From a virus: a stretch of 34,145 nt of DNA. This document shows positions 12,655 to 23,149 of the stretch, piece by piece. The notes under the pieces were generated by a model that saw nothing but the letters and a program-made list of their open reading frames with translations, made no database searches and was not told where the DNA came from. The translations under genes were made by a program, and so were the position numbers. The stretch lies in IMG/VR virus record IMGVR_UViG_3300027801_001100, positions 1-34,145 of that record; one strand, given 5' to 3'. The first letter of the stretch is position 1. Every line of letters starts with the position of its first letter.

Positions 12655-15189
12655 TTAATTGAATGGATTATCCCCAGGACTATCATCCCCAGGCCTCCAC
12701 CAATATTCTTTTCCTTCTTTCGTATCTCTTTTAATTGTTCTTTGTAGCTGTTTGTTATAAGCAGGATCATTCCATAATAATACTTTTTCCCATACCAATC
12801 TTCTTAACATAAGGTTAATCATCCAATTCCCTTGGTAAGGAGTGTTTGCAATAACCTCTTTTAAAATTCTAGTTCTTGCTGCTGCTGGTTTTCCATCTAT
12901 TAAACCTTCATATGCTGATCCAAAAATTGCATATGATAGCTGGTCTAAAGAACCTATAACTGGCCCTGATGTATATCCAGATAACCCTTGACGGTAATCT
13001 CCTAGTCCAACAGCTATGTCAAATAAAGGACCAAAACCACCAGACCTTACTATAGAATTTCCCCAAAACCTCCAGCCCTCATCATCTAATGACATTTTTC
13101 TTGGGACAGTATCAATTGGCTTCCGGCCTTTAGTAATCTCCATAAGCTGCAATCCAAGAGCGCCACCCATCATCATAAATATAACAGTGTCTGCAATTGC
13201 CTTTAATTTTGCAAAAGGAGTTCCTAACTCTCCAGCTTCTTGCCATGCACGCTCCAAATGATTATGATAAAAAGCCATAGGCCAAGATTTAAACATAGCA
13301 AATGATCTTGTAATTTCTCCAGGGATTGTTCCTGCTCTAGTTAGCCCTGCTAAACTAGCACGCTCTCTGTAATTAACTGTAGGTACTCCAACTTCAACTT
13401 CACCAAAAATCATCCGCATATATTTGTCTGCTGCTTCTCTAGCTTGACCAGGCTTTGCTTTTATTTGAGCAATGTCTTCTCCTCGAAGATAAGTAACATC
13501 TTTGCCAGCGTAATTTCTTTTATAAGATTTAGCTTTTCTTATTAGATTCCATTCTTCTGGTTGTATGTCATATCTTTTTAAAGCAACTTTCATTTGAGCT
13601 GATAATTGGTCAAAGGTTTTTGCTTGAACATCTGCCCATCCACTCATTAAAAACATGCCAGACATGTTACGGCCTGATGCAGTAATATGGGTCAACCCAT
13701 TTAATCTTAAAGATGAATCCACAACAAACTGAAAAAACGGAGAAGCATTGTCTTCATGCATAAACCTTGCTAAAGCAGCTGAAGCTCCATCCATCATATG
13801 ATCATTCATTAACCCTAACTCAGCAGCAACTTGCTCTCTCTCTCCTGGGTTAAGTTTAAATAATTCTTTAGCATAATTGTTAATAGCTTTCATTTGACTC
13901 ATGCCATTATACTTGGCCATTTTTTTCACAGTCATAGCATCAGTAGGCGCTGCAATTAGAGTTGTTGAAGACAGTCTTGTAGCCATAATTAAAGCATTAA
14001 CATTACGCATAACCTTACTAATCTTAGGGTTTACTGATTCTGGTAAGCCTTTATGTAATTCCCACATATCTCCAAATTTTTGAGCAGCTTTAACTGCGTC
14101 TACAAGATTTGTAGATTTACCAGTTCCTTTATCAGCTTCATCAGCTATTTCTCTTATTCTTGTCTGTAAAAATTTTACGGTTGATTCTGGGTTAGGACCT
14201 AATATTTGCATAGAAGATATGTCTTTAGACATCATAGTTAAGTGATTGTGCATGATGTCATATATATTGGAGTCACTAAATTCTTTTTGGTATGCTGTCC
14301 AACCAGCCCCATCTTTAAATCTAATAACTTTTTGTTCCTGGTATCTTTTAGCTATTGATTTGTTTTGGCTAAATGTTTCAGCACTAAGGCTATTTAATTT
14401 ATTACGGCCTTCAGTAGTTATACTTTTAAAAACACTATCTAGCACAGCGTCTAACTCTTCATCATTAAGTGGAAGTCCTGTTTTGCTATTAACCATAGCT
14501 TCGCGATCAAGTAATGGTTTTAATGTTTTATACCAATTATCGTAACCAGCCGCAATAATCTTTCCTGGGTGGTGATGTTGTGGTAAGTACGCTCCTTTCC
14601 TAGCGCTAGGAATAGCGCCACCTGCTTTGTTAAACAATAATCTAGCATGTTCTGAAGAATCAATATAAGCTCTAGCCATATCAGCAGCTTTAATATTTTT
14701 TGTACTTCCTGGCTCGTAGATTTCTTTTACAACCAATTGAATCATGTCGTGCTTTTCTTGCTGGCCTGGCATAAACTTTCTTGTAGTAGCATTTCCTTGT
14801 CTAGTTCCTGACAAACCACTCTTTCTAAATGTATCATAGAATTTGTCTAAAGGCGCTTTAATTTGGCTTAGTATAGCTTTTTGTTGTTGAGATAAATTTT
14901 TATTACCAATATCTATTAATGCTCGATCTGGGTATTTAGCCTTACTTAAAAAATCGTTTAACTTAATCTTTGCTAACATCGTTTGTAATTTAATGCGCTT
15001 GTTTTGTAATATATTTCCTTCCATAATAACTAAAGTGTCTTTAGAAATTGTATCAATAGAAGTCCCTATGTCATCAATTAATTTTCCTGTCTCGTCAAAG
15101 TATTGATTAAATAAATCTAAAGTTTCATCCGAAAATGCTTTGCTAATTTCATCGCCAGCATTGGTAAGACATGTTCTTATATCACTCAT
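12655..15189 (-). CDS. Large internal virion protein (T7 gp16-like position)
   Basis: An 844-residue protein directly before the fibre gene, where T7 encodes gp16, which is ejected and spans the cell envelope. The N-terminal part is helical and charged (MSDIRTCLTNAGDEISKAF). The central part has Met-rich amphipathic helices (NALIMATRLSSTTLIAAPTD near 400), and a hydrophobic segment VIFMMMGGALGLQL lies near 650-680. The C terminus is basic and ends in DSPGDNPFN. No lysozyme or transglycosylase motif is obvious. Its start overlaps the preceding stop by one base, so it may be the second half of a longer ancestral protein. Confidence 0.75.
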   Translation of the reverse strand: MSDIRTCLTNAGDEISKAFSDETLDLFNQYFDETGKLIDDIGTSIDTISKDTLVIMEGNILQNKRIKLQTMLAKIKLNDFLSKAKYPDRALIDIGNKNLSQQQKAILSQIKAPLDKFYDTFRKSGLSGTRQGNATTRKFMPGQQEKHDMIQLVVKEIYEPGSTKNIKAADMARAYIDSSEHARLLFNKAGGAIPSARKGAYLPQHHHPGKIIAAGYDNWYKTLKPLLDREAMVNSKTGLPLNDEELDAVLDSVFKSITTEGRNKLNSLSAETFSQNKSIAKRYQEQKVIRFKDGAGWTAYQKEFSDSNIYDIMHNHLTMMSKDISSMQILGPNPESTVKFLQTRIREIADEADKGTGKSTNLVDAVKAAQKFGDMWELHKGLPESVNPKISKVMRNVNALIMATRLSSTTLIAAPTDAMTVKKMAKYNGMSQMKAINNYAKELFKLNPGEREQVAAELGLMNDHMMDGASAALARFMHEDNASPFFQFVVDSSLRLNGLTHITASGRNMSGMFLMSGWADVQAKTFDQLSAQMKVALKRYDIQPEEWNLIRKAKSYKRNYAGKDVTYLRGEDIAQIKAKPGQAREAADKYMRMIFGEVEVGVPTVNYRERASLAGLTRAGTIPGEITRSFAMFKSWPMAFYHNHLERAWQEAGELGTPFAKLKAIADTVIFMMMGGALGLQLMEITKGRKPIDTVPRKMSLDDEGWRFWGNSIVRSGGFGPLFDIAVGLGDYRQGLSGYTSGPVIGSLDQLSYAIFGSAYEGLIDGKPAAARTRILKEVIANTPYQGNWMINLMLRRLVWEKVLLWNDPAYNKQLQRTIKRDTKEGKEYWWRPGDDSPGDNPFN

Positions 15190-17492
15190 TATGATTTCCT
15201 ACATGCAGCAATAAAATCAAGTTCTGCTTTGTTCTCAGCAGCTAAATTATCTAATGCTTGTTTTAAAGATATGGGTTTGTCAAATTCATCAACTTCAATC
15301 ATTCGCCCAGCTAACTTAGGATCAAGGTCAGCTCTACCTGCAAGAATGTCTGTTGTTGTTTTAATGTCTAAGTCAATTTGTTTAGATATCATTCCCTCAC
15401 TATAAGCTATGAGGTCTTTATTTCTGACCTTAAACTCTTCTGAGACGCGATTAATTTGCGCTGTAACATCGCTTTTAGCGATTTGACCATCGTGGAAGAG
15501 GCGATCGAAACGGCCTTCTCCAACTGAAGTTCTGATGTCGTTGGCAGCTGCATTGATTGCATTTCTTGAGTTTCCGTCATTACTGAGGGCTTTGGCTGCT
15601 CTTGTAATCTTGTCGTAGATTTCGCCATTTTTGTTTCCATTTTCCCTGATGAGTTGTATTGTTTTTTCATTGTTTTCCCTAGTTGCGATGTCTTGTTTTT
15701 TCTTTGACTTTTTAAGAGATATATTCTCTTTTCGTAAAAGATTTAACACACCATCTATTATTGAACTTCTTTCTGTTTCTAAAAATAACGATTGTACTTT
15801 TTCTTCAGCTAGGCTCATGTCGTAATTCTTTAAAGACTTATCTTTTATAGCAGCATCTATAAAATCTTCAGCATCAACATCACTAACTTTGCCTTTTAAA
15901 ATTTTATCCATCATGGCTATTTGTTCTAAAGGGTCTTTAATCTTATCCCCTATCAAAGCTCCAATATCTTCAGAGATAATTTCTCTGTCTATTGCTACTA
16001 TAGGCCTTGGCCCCAATGCTAATATTTTTTTGCTATGCTGTATCAAAGGGTCCATTATCTCTAAAGAACGCACCATCTCAGGGTATTTAAGTAAGAAATC
16101 CATGTCAGACTTTTGAATAGTGCCATCATAATAATTTCTAACTCGACCAGCTATTTCTGCCATTTCCCTAGTAAAACCCTCTGTTTCTTTTAATACAACG
16201 CCGTACATTTTCTTTTGACCAGATCTAGCAGCAGCCTCTACTCTTTTGTTGCCATCCATAATAATTCTTGCCCCGGAAGCATCTTCAAAGATAAGTATCT
16301 GCCCTTGCATTATCTCATCAACTTCAGCAGGATCTCCTTTAACAACTTTCTTTTTAGTTAGATCTTTAACATTTAACTCATCTACACCTGATTGTTTTTC
16401 TAGCGTATATATATCATCTATTTCTACTTGAACTGTTTGTGATCTTATTCCATCAGGATCATTTCTAAGCACAGCTCCAAGAGTTTGCTTTACTTTATTG
16501 TTATGCTGAAAATTGCCTACATCATCTTTTATGTAATTCTCTTTGTCTGTAATCTCATCAACAGATTCTTTATTCTCTAATTGATTTAATTCTTTATTCT
16601 CAGGAAACTTTGTGCCATCTAAATCTTCAGCAGCTTCTTTAAATAACTTAACAGCTTCTAATTCTTCTTTAGAGGTTAACGCTCTTCCTACTTTGTTAGA
16701 CACTGCTCTTAAAAAAGATCTTACAGGAAAGTGTGTAATAGTTACTATTCCCGCTGTAGCCCCTGCAATAATTCCAGAATCCCTTAAAAACTCTTTTTTT
16801 GTATAAGGACTTCCAGTAACTTTTTCAGTCCAGGCGGTAACACTTGGATAATCAATAGTTTCTACACCCACATTAATAGCAATAGCTTGTCCAATTTTTG
16901 TAATTAACTTGGCCTTTCCTGAAATTCCAATAGCTAAAGAAGCTATATCAGTAGGGTCGGTAAAGAAAGCAGTCATACTTCCAGAAAATTCTCCAAAAGC
17001 TCCAGCACCAGATTGCTTATATGTTTTATCAGCAAGCTCTTGTTGGTAGCCTAATGACTTGTCAATTCCCATATTAGTTACAGTGTCATAGAAATTTTGT
17101 ATTCCTCCTGATGTATCAAAGCCTAAGTTTTCAAATTTAGCAGCTATATCTGAATTTTCTTGAGATGTTTCAAAAATTGTAGTTAAATATTGTGGGATCT
17201 TAGCTCCAGACACAGCATCATAATTTACATTTTGAGGAATAACCTCACCACTAGGAGTTGTTTCTCCTAGAAACATCATATATTCAGCGTCATCCATTCC
17301 AAAGTCAGTCTTAATTATTTCTTCAAGAGGCTCAATTACTTCCTTTATCATGTCGCCCTTACTGCCAGAATTTTGTAGCGATCTGGTAGCGTCATAAGAA
17401 ACAGCAAAACTTTCTACCAATCCTGTGTATTCTCCAGGCTCAACTGAGGGCGCTATTAAATCTCTTGTTAAATCACTTTTAGTTAATAACAT
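15189..17492 (-). CDS. Internal virion protein with a ParB/sulfiredoxin-like domain
   Basis: A 767-residue protein. The N-terminal 300 residues include hydrophobic helices around 170-260 (ASLAIGISGKAKLITKIG, IIAGATAGIVTI). A ParB-like domain follows at about 360-430, with box-II-like MDGNKRVEAAARSG centred on D413-R417 and a preceding ILIFEDASG strand. The C-terminal half is charged coiled coil (many Lys/Glu). ParB-like modules occur in the large polyvalent proteins that some phages inject with their DNA. Its position among internal virion proteins supports ejection into the host; enzymatic activity is unproven. Confidence 0.7.
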   Translation of the reverse strand: MLLTKSDLTRDLIAPSVEPGEYTGLVESFAVSYDATRSLQNSGSKGDMIKEVIEPLEEIIKTDFGMDDAEYMMFLGETTPSGEVIPQNVNYDAVSGAKIPQYLTTIFETSQENSDIAAKFENLGFDTSGGIQNFYDTVTNMGIDKSLGYQQELADKTYKQSGAGAFGEFSGSMTAFFTDPTDIASLAIGISGKAKLITKIGQAIAINVGVETIDYPSVTAWTEKVTGSPYTKKEFLRDSGIIAGATAGIVTITHFPVRSFLRAVSNKVGRALTSKEELEAVKLFKEAAEDLDGTKFPENKELNQLENKESVDEITDKENYIKDDVGNFQHNNKVKQTLGAVLRNDPDGIRSQTVQVEIDDIYTLEKQSGVDELNVKDLTKKKVVKGDPAEVDEIMQGQILIFEDASGARIIMDGNKRVEAAARSGQKKMYGVVLKETEGFTREMAEIAGRVRNYYDGTIQKSDMDFLLKYPEMVRSLEIMDPLIQHSKKILALGPRPIVAIDREIISEDIGALIGDKIKDPLEQIAMMDKILKGKVSDVDAEDFIDAAIKDKSLKNYDMSLAEEKVQSLFLETERSSIIDGVLNLLRKENISLKKSKKKQDIATRENNEKTIQLIRENGNKNGEIYDKITRAAKALSNDGNSRNAINAAANDIRTSVGEGRFDRLFHDGQIAKSDVTAQINRVSEEFKVRNKDLIAYSEGMISKQIDLDIKTTTDILAGRADLDPKLAGRMIEVDEFDKPISLKQALDNLAAENKAELDFIAACRKS

Positions 17493-19999
17493 TAATTTCC
17501 CTTACCCTTAATAAAATTAAGTAAGTCTTTAGGTGCATTCACAGGATCATAATCCCAAATTTTACTACCTAAACTTACATCTTCCGGGTTAACTTTGGGA
17601 TCCATGTTTATAGTATTTGAGCCTACACCAAGAGAATCAATGTCTTCTTTAGGGAATAAATAGTCAAAAGGAGTATCAAAATCTACGGGGATTACTGTTT
17701 GTGTTCCAAGTATTCCATTTACCATTTGATTATCACGCCATTGTTTTAGATTAAACAGATCAACCATGATAGGTTCTCCATCTGTATTTAAAAAAGGCCG
17801 TCCATCTTTTTGTAATTCATAGCCTTCAGATGTATAAACTACAGATGCTTCTTGTAAATCTAAAATGTTGTAAGGTTTTATTTCACCAGTATTAGTTCTT
17901 CCTAATACAGATGAGCCTGTTTCATCTATCATTGGTTTATCTTTTCCATCAACATCTTTAATTATAAGTGTTGCTGGGTTAGTAATAGAGTCAGAAAAAG
18001 CCATATAAGTTGAATCACCTAAAATGTCTGGAGCTTCATCAGTTGGAATAGTGTTAGGAATTATAACTATTTCTCCATTTATTTCAGCGACTCCTCCCAT
18101 TCTTAGCCCGGTTACATTATCTCTCACTCCTCCTGTTACAGCCCATAAAGATTTTAGCATTTCATCGGTATCAATTATTGTGCCATCTTTATCTACTTCA
18201 TAAGGATGCCCTCCTGCTACATAATGAGCTGCTGCTGCCTCTCTAATTCTTAATGAATCTTCTGGGTTTCTAGACAAATTCCTAGAAAAATTATCTATAG
18301 TTGGGTTTTGAGTTAGTTTACTTTCTGAAACTTTTGTCTTTGTTGCTTCTAGGATTGAAGCTCCTTTATTAGTTCTAACTGCTACCTCCGCACTTCTCAA
18401 ATCTGTAGATAAAAGAAGTCCGTTATTTGCAAAGATAAGATCTGATGGTGCAATCTGCCTAAAGACATCTCCAGCTTTATCACCAAACTGAGCAATAATT
18501 GATTGAGCAAGTTCTATTCTTGTTTTGCTAGTTAGTGCATCTGGAGATGTTAACTGTTCTGTTATAGCGCTAACCTGAGTACTACTTAACATTGATTCAG
18601 TTTTATTAGCAGCATTATTTATTGTATTTATTTGATCTTCAAACTGACTTATGGTTAAGCTTTGAGTTTCTTCATCATAAACAATAGAACCAGGAACGCC
18701 TTTAGTTCTTTTTAACTCAAACGCAACAGGATCTTGTTTAAATGCTGATTCAGAGTTTTTTACATACTCTCCCATTGCATCAACTAAAGCCTGAGGGACC
18801 GTTGGATCATTCTTCATAATATTGTAGTCTCTTTTTAAGGCAGCAATATCAGAGCCTTTAGAATACTTAACTACCATTTGTGCGGCAGCTAACTTAGCTA
18901 TTTTAGCTTCTGCTTCTAATTTTCTATTTCCACTAAGCTTATCTTTCTCTATTGTTAATTTAAGAATATCATCAGCCAAGGCAGTAGGTTCTTCATTGTT
19001 AAGTAATTCATCTCCTATCTTTTTAGAGCTAGCTGTTATTTCTGTTAACTTCTTAGACTCTCTCTCGTCTTTGTATTTAAAATTAGATTTAACTAAAGCT
19101 TGTAAGTCTTTTTTCTGGTTAGGAAGCATTGTTTTCCATACACCAGAATATGCTCCAAGGTTATCAGACTTCATAGCTTCATAAGCTTCTTCAGAAGACG
19201 CATATGTTTCAACTAGTTTGTCAGACATATGCTCATACAATGCTGTTGAAAACTCAGATAAGACAGAATTTTTTAAAGTAGTTTCATTGGATGCGCCTGT
19301 AAATAAGTTTTGAGCAGTTTGCACATCTTGATAAAACTTAACCATTAATAGCTCTGGAGAAATGTCAGAATCTAAGTCTGTTTGCCATTGCCTTACTAAA
19401 CCTTTATAAGTTTCATTTCCTATAAGGTCTTGTCTTTTTTGCTCGCTAGTTCTTAATGTTCCTAATGACTTTCTATAATAAGACCCACCATTAGTGATCA
19501 TTGCAGCATAGAATTTATTAGCAACTTCTGGGTCAATCTTAGATAACACATCTCTGTAAGCTCCAATTGGGGCTTCTAAAGCATTTTGTATCTCATCTGC
19601 GTCTGTTAATATTCCATCCTGGACTTTAGCGTATACACTTTCAAAGTGTTTAAGAGATTGGTTAGTTAATTCAGCAGAACCTTGTTGTGCATACAATTTA
19701 GTTACAGCGTCATTCCAAACCATTCCTCCATTGACTGCTTGCTCAATAGGATTAATCCCACTTACTTTAGCTTCTTCTAGTTGCTCGATTGATAATGGAT
19801 TAGCAACTGTATATTCTGCTGCTTGCTTTTTAACGCCGCGCTCGCCTTCTTCATACGCAAATTTCTGTATAGTATCCAGGCCTTCTGATATACTTCTTTC
19901 CATGTTAATAGCTTCACCAAACTGAGGTGTGCTAAGAACTGATGCTGGTTTTATGCCAGACTCTTGTCTATCAGGGCTATACAGTGGTATTTTAGCCAT
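17492..19999 (-). CDS. Internal virion protein (T7 gp15-like position)
   Basis: An 835-residue, mostly helical, acidic protein starting MAKIPLYSPDRQESGIKP. It lacks signal peptide, membrane segments and catalytic motifs that I can see. Length and place (after the gp14-like gene, before the two largest internal proteins) match T7 gp15 and its relatives, which form part of the ejected core. It contains coiled-coil-like stretches in the first 450 residues. The start overlaps nothing, and the stop overlaps the next start (TAATG at 17492). Confidence 0.7.
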   Translation of the reverse strand: MAKIPLYSPDRQESGIKPASVLSTPQFGEAINMERSISEGLDTIQKFAYEEGERGVKKQAAEYTVANPLSIEQLEEAKVSGINPIEQAVNGGMVWNDAVTKLYAQQGSAELTNQSLKHFESVYAKVQDGILTDADEIQNALEAPIGAYRDVLSKIDPEVANKFYAAMITNGGSYYRKSLGTLRTSEQKRQDLIGNETYKGLVRQWQTDLDSDISPELLMVKFYQDVQTAQNLFTGASNETTLKNSVLSEFSTALYEHMSDKLVETYASSEEAYEAMKSDNLGAYSGVWKTMLPNQKKDLQALVKSNFKYKDERESKKLTEITASSKKIGDELLNNEEPTALADDILKLTIEKDKLSGNRKLEAEAKIAKLAAAQMVVKYSKGSDIAALKRDYNIMKNDPTVPQALVDAMGEYVKNSESAFKQDPVAFELKRTKGVPGSIVYDEETQSLTISQFEDQINTINNAANKTESMLSSTQVSAITEQLTSPDALTSKTRIELAQSIIAQFGDKAGDVFRQIAPSDLIFANNGLLLSTDLRSAEVAVRTNKGASILEATKTKVSESKLTQNPTIDNFSRNLSRNPEDSLRIREAAAAHYVAGGHPYEVDKDGTIIDTDEMLKSLWAVTGGVRDNVTGLRMGGVAEINGEIVIIPNTIPTDEAPDILGDSTYMAFSDSITNPATLIIKDVDGKDKPMIDETGSSVLGRTNTGEIKPYNILDLQEASVVYTSEGYELQKDGRPFLNTDGEPIMVDLFNLKQWRDNQMVNGILGTQTVIPVDFDTPFDYLFPKEDIDSLGVGSNTINMDPKVNPEDVSLGSKIWDYDPVNAPKDLLNFIKGKGN

Positions 20000-20560
20000 T
20001 TACGCTGATCCTTTCCAATATGCAGTAGAGCCATAAGATGGCGTTCCTGACCCTGGCATACCGTATGAACTACTACCACCGCCACCGCCACCGCCACCGC
20101 TACCGCCAGTTTTAAGTGCAGAGGCACTTATAGCCGTTGAAGTTAGTTTAGTAAAAGCGTCAAATCTAGATGATCTTTTTGCAAAATCTCCTGCTTCAAG
20201 GAACATCATGTTTTGAACTTCTCCAAAACTTATACTTTCTTTTGCTGCTAAGTCTGTCATTCTTAAATCTTTACCAGCTTGCTTATTATTTATTTGCTGC
20301 ATTAATTTAGCTGATCCAGAAAATCCGTCAACACCACCAGCAAAGCCTCGTGCTACAGCGGTAGAGTTTGTTGCTTGCAATTTACGCATAACATTATTCC
20401 CTTCAATCATAGCGTTTGCAGCTTCTCTTTGAGCATTAGCTCTAGCTTGTGCTGCCTTAACCTCGTACTCAGATTGCTTTGCATCTCCGGCTCTCATAGT
20501 TGACATTGCACTCATTGCCCCGCTGGCAATTGTTGCTATCATCATTACTTCTGGTCCCAT
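20000..20560 (-). CDS. Internal virion protein, T7 gp14-like
   Basis: A 186-residue protein. An N-terminal hydrophobic, Met/Ala-rich stretch (MMIATIASGAMSAMSTM) is followed by a long Ala/Arg-rich helix (YEVKAAQARANAQREAANAM) and a Gly/Ser-rich tail with eight consecutive Gly near 156. Length, helix pattern and place just after the tail-nozzle gene fit the T7 gp14 core-protein group, which is ejected to the outer membrane. Sequence similarity is modest, so the assignment rests largely on context. Confidence 0.75.
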   Translation of the reverse strand: MGPEVMMIATIASGAMSAMSTMRAGDAKQSEYEVKAAQARANAQREAANAMIEGNNVMRKLQATNSTAVARGFAGGVDGFSGSAKLMQQINNKQAGKDLRMTDLAAKESISFGEVQNMMFLEAGDFAKRSSRFDAFTKLTSTAISASALKTGGSGGGGGGGGSSSYGMPGSGTPSYGSTAYWKGSA

Positions 20561-20562
20561 AC

Positions 20563-22512
20563 CTACCTCCCTTGATAAACCGAAACTTTATATTCTAAAC
20601 CTAGTAAAGTAAGCTTTAACGGCGCGCTTTGAGTTACCGTTATTTGCCCATCTGTACTATACCCAAGTATACCATGTAGCGTCTTTGTCCCAGTAAATTC
20701 AGGGACAGAAGAATCTAACGCACCTGAACCTAAACTCCTAATAGGAATTAGATTTCCATTGATAACTATATTTTGTGTCTTATACAATAAAGCATTTACT
20801 TCTATTACTCTTTTTCTAAAAGCAATCCTTGTTCCTGCTTGTGCTTTTACATTTAAAGGCATTGTTTTAATTTCAACAGCGACAGGAAGTCCACACTCAG
20901 AACTAGAAGCTGGTGGGCTTGTAAATGTTATTGACCCTCCTGCTGGAACTGTTTGGTCTAATTCAACATAGCCATCAGAGATGCAGTTAACTGTAGCGCC
21001 TACTAAATGAGCCATATTAGCTGTTGTAGATGTTGTCCCCGCAACTGCACAATCTGTTAAGAAATTATTATCAAATATCTCAACATAATATTTAGTTACT
21101 CCGCCATCATCTCTTGTAGTTACTACATATATATCTGTAATATCCACACCAACATCTTTAAATAACCCTTGTGTTGTAAACTCAGATGGCGCAATAACAT
21201 CTTGCGCTCTTAGTAAAGAAAAAGCAGTTATACTTCCATCGTCTTCATTTGTAATAAGTAATAAGTCATTTTCATCCGTTGCTACGGCTCGTCTAATATC
21301 CATTCTTTTTGGAGTCTTTAATAAATGGCCTGCTAACAATGATATTTTTGAAGTTAAATAAGTAAGTTGAGTATCTGAATAAGCAATTTCAGACAAAGCT
21401 TTTCCTTGCCTTTGAACAAATAATGTTCCTGACTCTAATTGCTTTACTCGCAATCCTTCTTTACATCCATTTCTAGATGTAGTTGATAAAAAGAACCCTG
21501 ACGGAGTAATCGGACTCAGACCTTCTTGTGGCACATAAAACTCACCACCTGTTGTAAAACATTGAAGGTCTTGTCCTGATATTATGTCGACAATAGCATT
21601 AAATGTATTAGTGTCTAAAGTAGCTTCTACAGCGTCATCATCAAGGCCTTCAACTCCTTCAAAATCAAAGTACAGTCCAACCTTAGATCCCCATATAGTA
21701 GATGGTCGTGTCTTAGATCCTCCAAAGAATAATCTTCCTTGATGGAATGTAACAGATCTAGGCCACCCTTTAGAACCTGACCACACATCTTCATACCCTG
21801 TTTCCAAATCCCAATTACCATTTGCTATTGCAGAAGTGTCAAAAAATGGAAACTCAGTAACAACATTAATTGTCGTTGTTGTTAAAAATTCAACAATCTT
21901 TGCTCTTCCTTGAGGACTAGCATTTATATACTGCCCTACATTTCCAGAACTAAAAACAGCACTACTTGCTGTTAAAGTTATTTTACCAGAGACATCGCTT
22001 GGAGTAAGAGTTCCAGCTGGATTGCTAACACTTAAAGTAAATGCATGATTGGGAATTGATTTAAAAGCTATTGTAGATACAGTCCAAGAAGTATCACTGT
22101 TTCGAACAATTTTTCTAGGAGCCATATCTTCATGAACTACAATTAATGTATCCGCAGATTGTGTCCAGCATAAATTATCTAAATAAGCGCTAACAATTCC
22201 AGTTGAAGATTTAGTGTGTACAAGTACTTTGTTTTTGTAAACATACATTGTGTCATTAGTAAAACACAACATATAACTGTCATTAACTGAAAATTCGAAA
22301 GGAATAAGTCTAACGCCATTTGCTGGAGTTCCAGCTAATTCATTTATAAATTTAGTTCCAGGTCTACGAGTAACTCCACCTTGTGGTTGGCATATAACAT
22401 TTTTTGCTGTCTCTAAAGCGTTATCATATGCTTTAAGCTCAACTCTAGCTCTAACTAAAGGATCAAGTTCTCCAGTAGTAAAATTAGTTTGAATCTCTAC
22501 AAAACGAGCCAT
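20563..22512 (-). CDS. Tail tubular protein B / tail nozzle (T7 gp12-like)
   Basis: A 649-residue beta-rich protein that forms the tail nozzle. The N terminus is diagnostic: FVEIQTNFTTGELDPLVRARVELKAYDNAL, then KNVICQPQGGVTRRPGTKFI, as in podovirus nozzle proteins. SVTFHQGRLFFGGSKTRPSTIWGSK near 250-275 is another conserved feature. It starts one base inside the tail tube A gene and lies before the internal virion proteins, the T7 order. Confidence 0.92.
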   Translation of the reverse strand: MARFVEIQTNFTTGELDPLVRARVELKAYDNALETAKNVICQPQGGVTRRPGTKFINELAGTPANGVRLIPFEFSVNDSYMLCFTNDTMYVYKNKVLVHTKSSTGIVSAYLDNLCWTQSADTLIVVHEDMAPRKIVRNSDTSWTVSTIAFKSIPNHAFTLSVSNPAGTLTPSDVSGKITLTASSAVFSSGNVGQYINASPQGRAKIVEFLTTTTINVVTEFPFFDTSAIANGNWDLETGYEDVWSGSKGWPRSVTFHQGRLFFGGSKTRPSTIWGSKVGLYFDFEGVEGLDDDAVEATLDTNTFNAIVDIISGQDLQCFTTGGEFYVPQEGLSPITPSGFFLSTTSRNGCKEGLRVKQLESGTLFVQRQGKALSEIAYSDTQLTYLTSKISLLAGHLLKTPKRMDIRRAVATDENDLLLITNEDDGSITAFSLLRAQDVIAPSEFTTQGLFKDVGVDITDIYVVTTRDDGGVTKYYVEIFDNNFLTDCAVAGTTSTTANMAHLVGATVNCISDGYVELDQTVPAGGSITFTSPPASSSECGLPVAVEIKTMPLNVKAQAGTRIAFRKRVIEVNALLYKTQNIVINGNLIPIRSLGSGALDSSVPEFTGTKTLHGILGYSTDGQITVTQSAPLKLTLLGLEYKVSVYQGR

Positions 22513-23126
22513 TAATTTCTCACACTAATTAAAGAGAAGTCTTGTATTGCATTTGTTGGCTGTCCTTGCCCGTCTATATTCATAGCTTGACGCATATACC
22601 CTCCCCTGCCATTTTCTCCTGGAGTGCCTTGCGCTACTGTACGCCAATAATCTGTTTTTTCTAATTGATCTGTAATAGGCATAGCTAAATGCCATGCTAA
22701 TTGATATTTCATATTCTGTACAAAATAATGAGGCATTTCATATTCTTCAACCCCATACTGATAATCAACATAAACTTCTTCGTAATTACTTAATAACTTT
22801 CCACCTACTAATTTATATTGTCTTTGTGGTACTGCCCCTGTCTGACTGCTGTTAAACAACGCTCTTGGTGTTCCTAGCATATCAGAAGGTAATGCATATT
22901 CGTATTTGTATTCTGTTGTTGGTGTTGTAATAAGCCTTGCTAACTGAACTTTTTTAAATGAAAAAGACCAAGGATAGCTTGCTATTGTTTTATTTCTAAT
23001 ATCCGGATATAAACTGTTGCAAATGTTTGCTTCATCTGTTCCTTCTGTAAAGGATGATATTGGGTTAGCTCCAAGCATTAATAATGCGTCAGAACAAATT
23101 GATAAGGATGTATCTCCAGAAGCCAT
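22512..23126 (-). CDS. Tail tubular protein A (T7 gp11-like gatekeeper)
   Basis: A 204-residue adaptor between portal and nozzle. The start MASGDTSLSICSDALLMLGANPISSF and the pattern of four helices followed by SYPWSFSFKKVQLARL (about 50-66) are characteristic of the family. GGAG lies seven bases before the ATG. A strong hairpin at 23150-23173 separates it from the capsid genes upstream. Confidence 0.92.
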   Translation of the reverse strand: MASGDTSLSICSDALLMLGANPISSFTEGTDEANICNSLYPDIRNKTIASYPWSFSFKKVQLARLITTPTTEYKYEYALPSDMLGTPRALFNSSQTGAVPQRQYKLVGGKLLSNYEEVYVDYQYGVEEYEMPHYFVQNMKYQLAWHLAMPITDQLEKTDYWRTVAQGTPGENGRGGYMRQAMNIDGQGQPTNAIQDFSLISVRN

Positions 23127-23149
23127 TTACTTTCTCCAAATGTGCAAAT

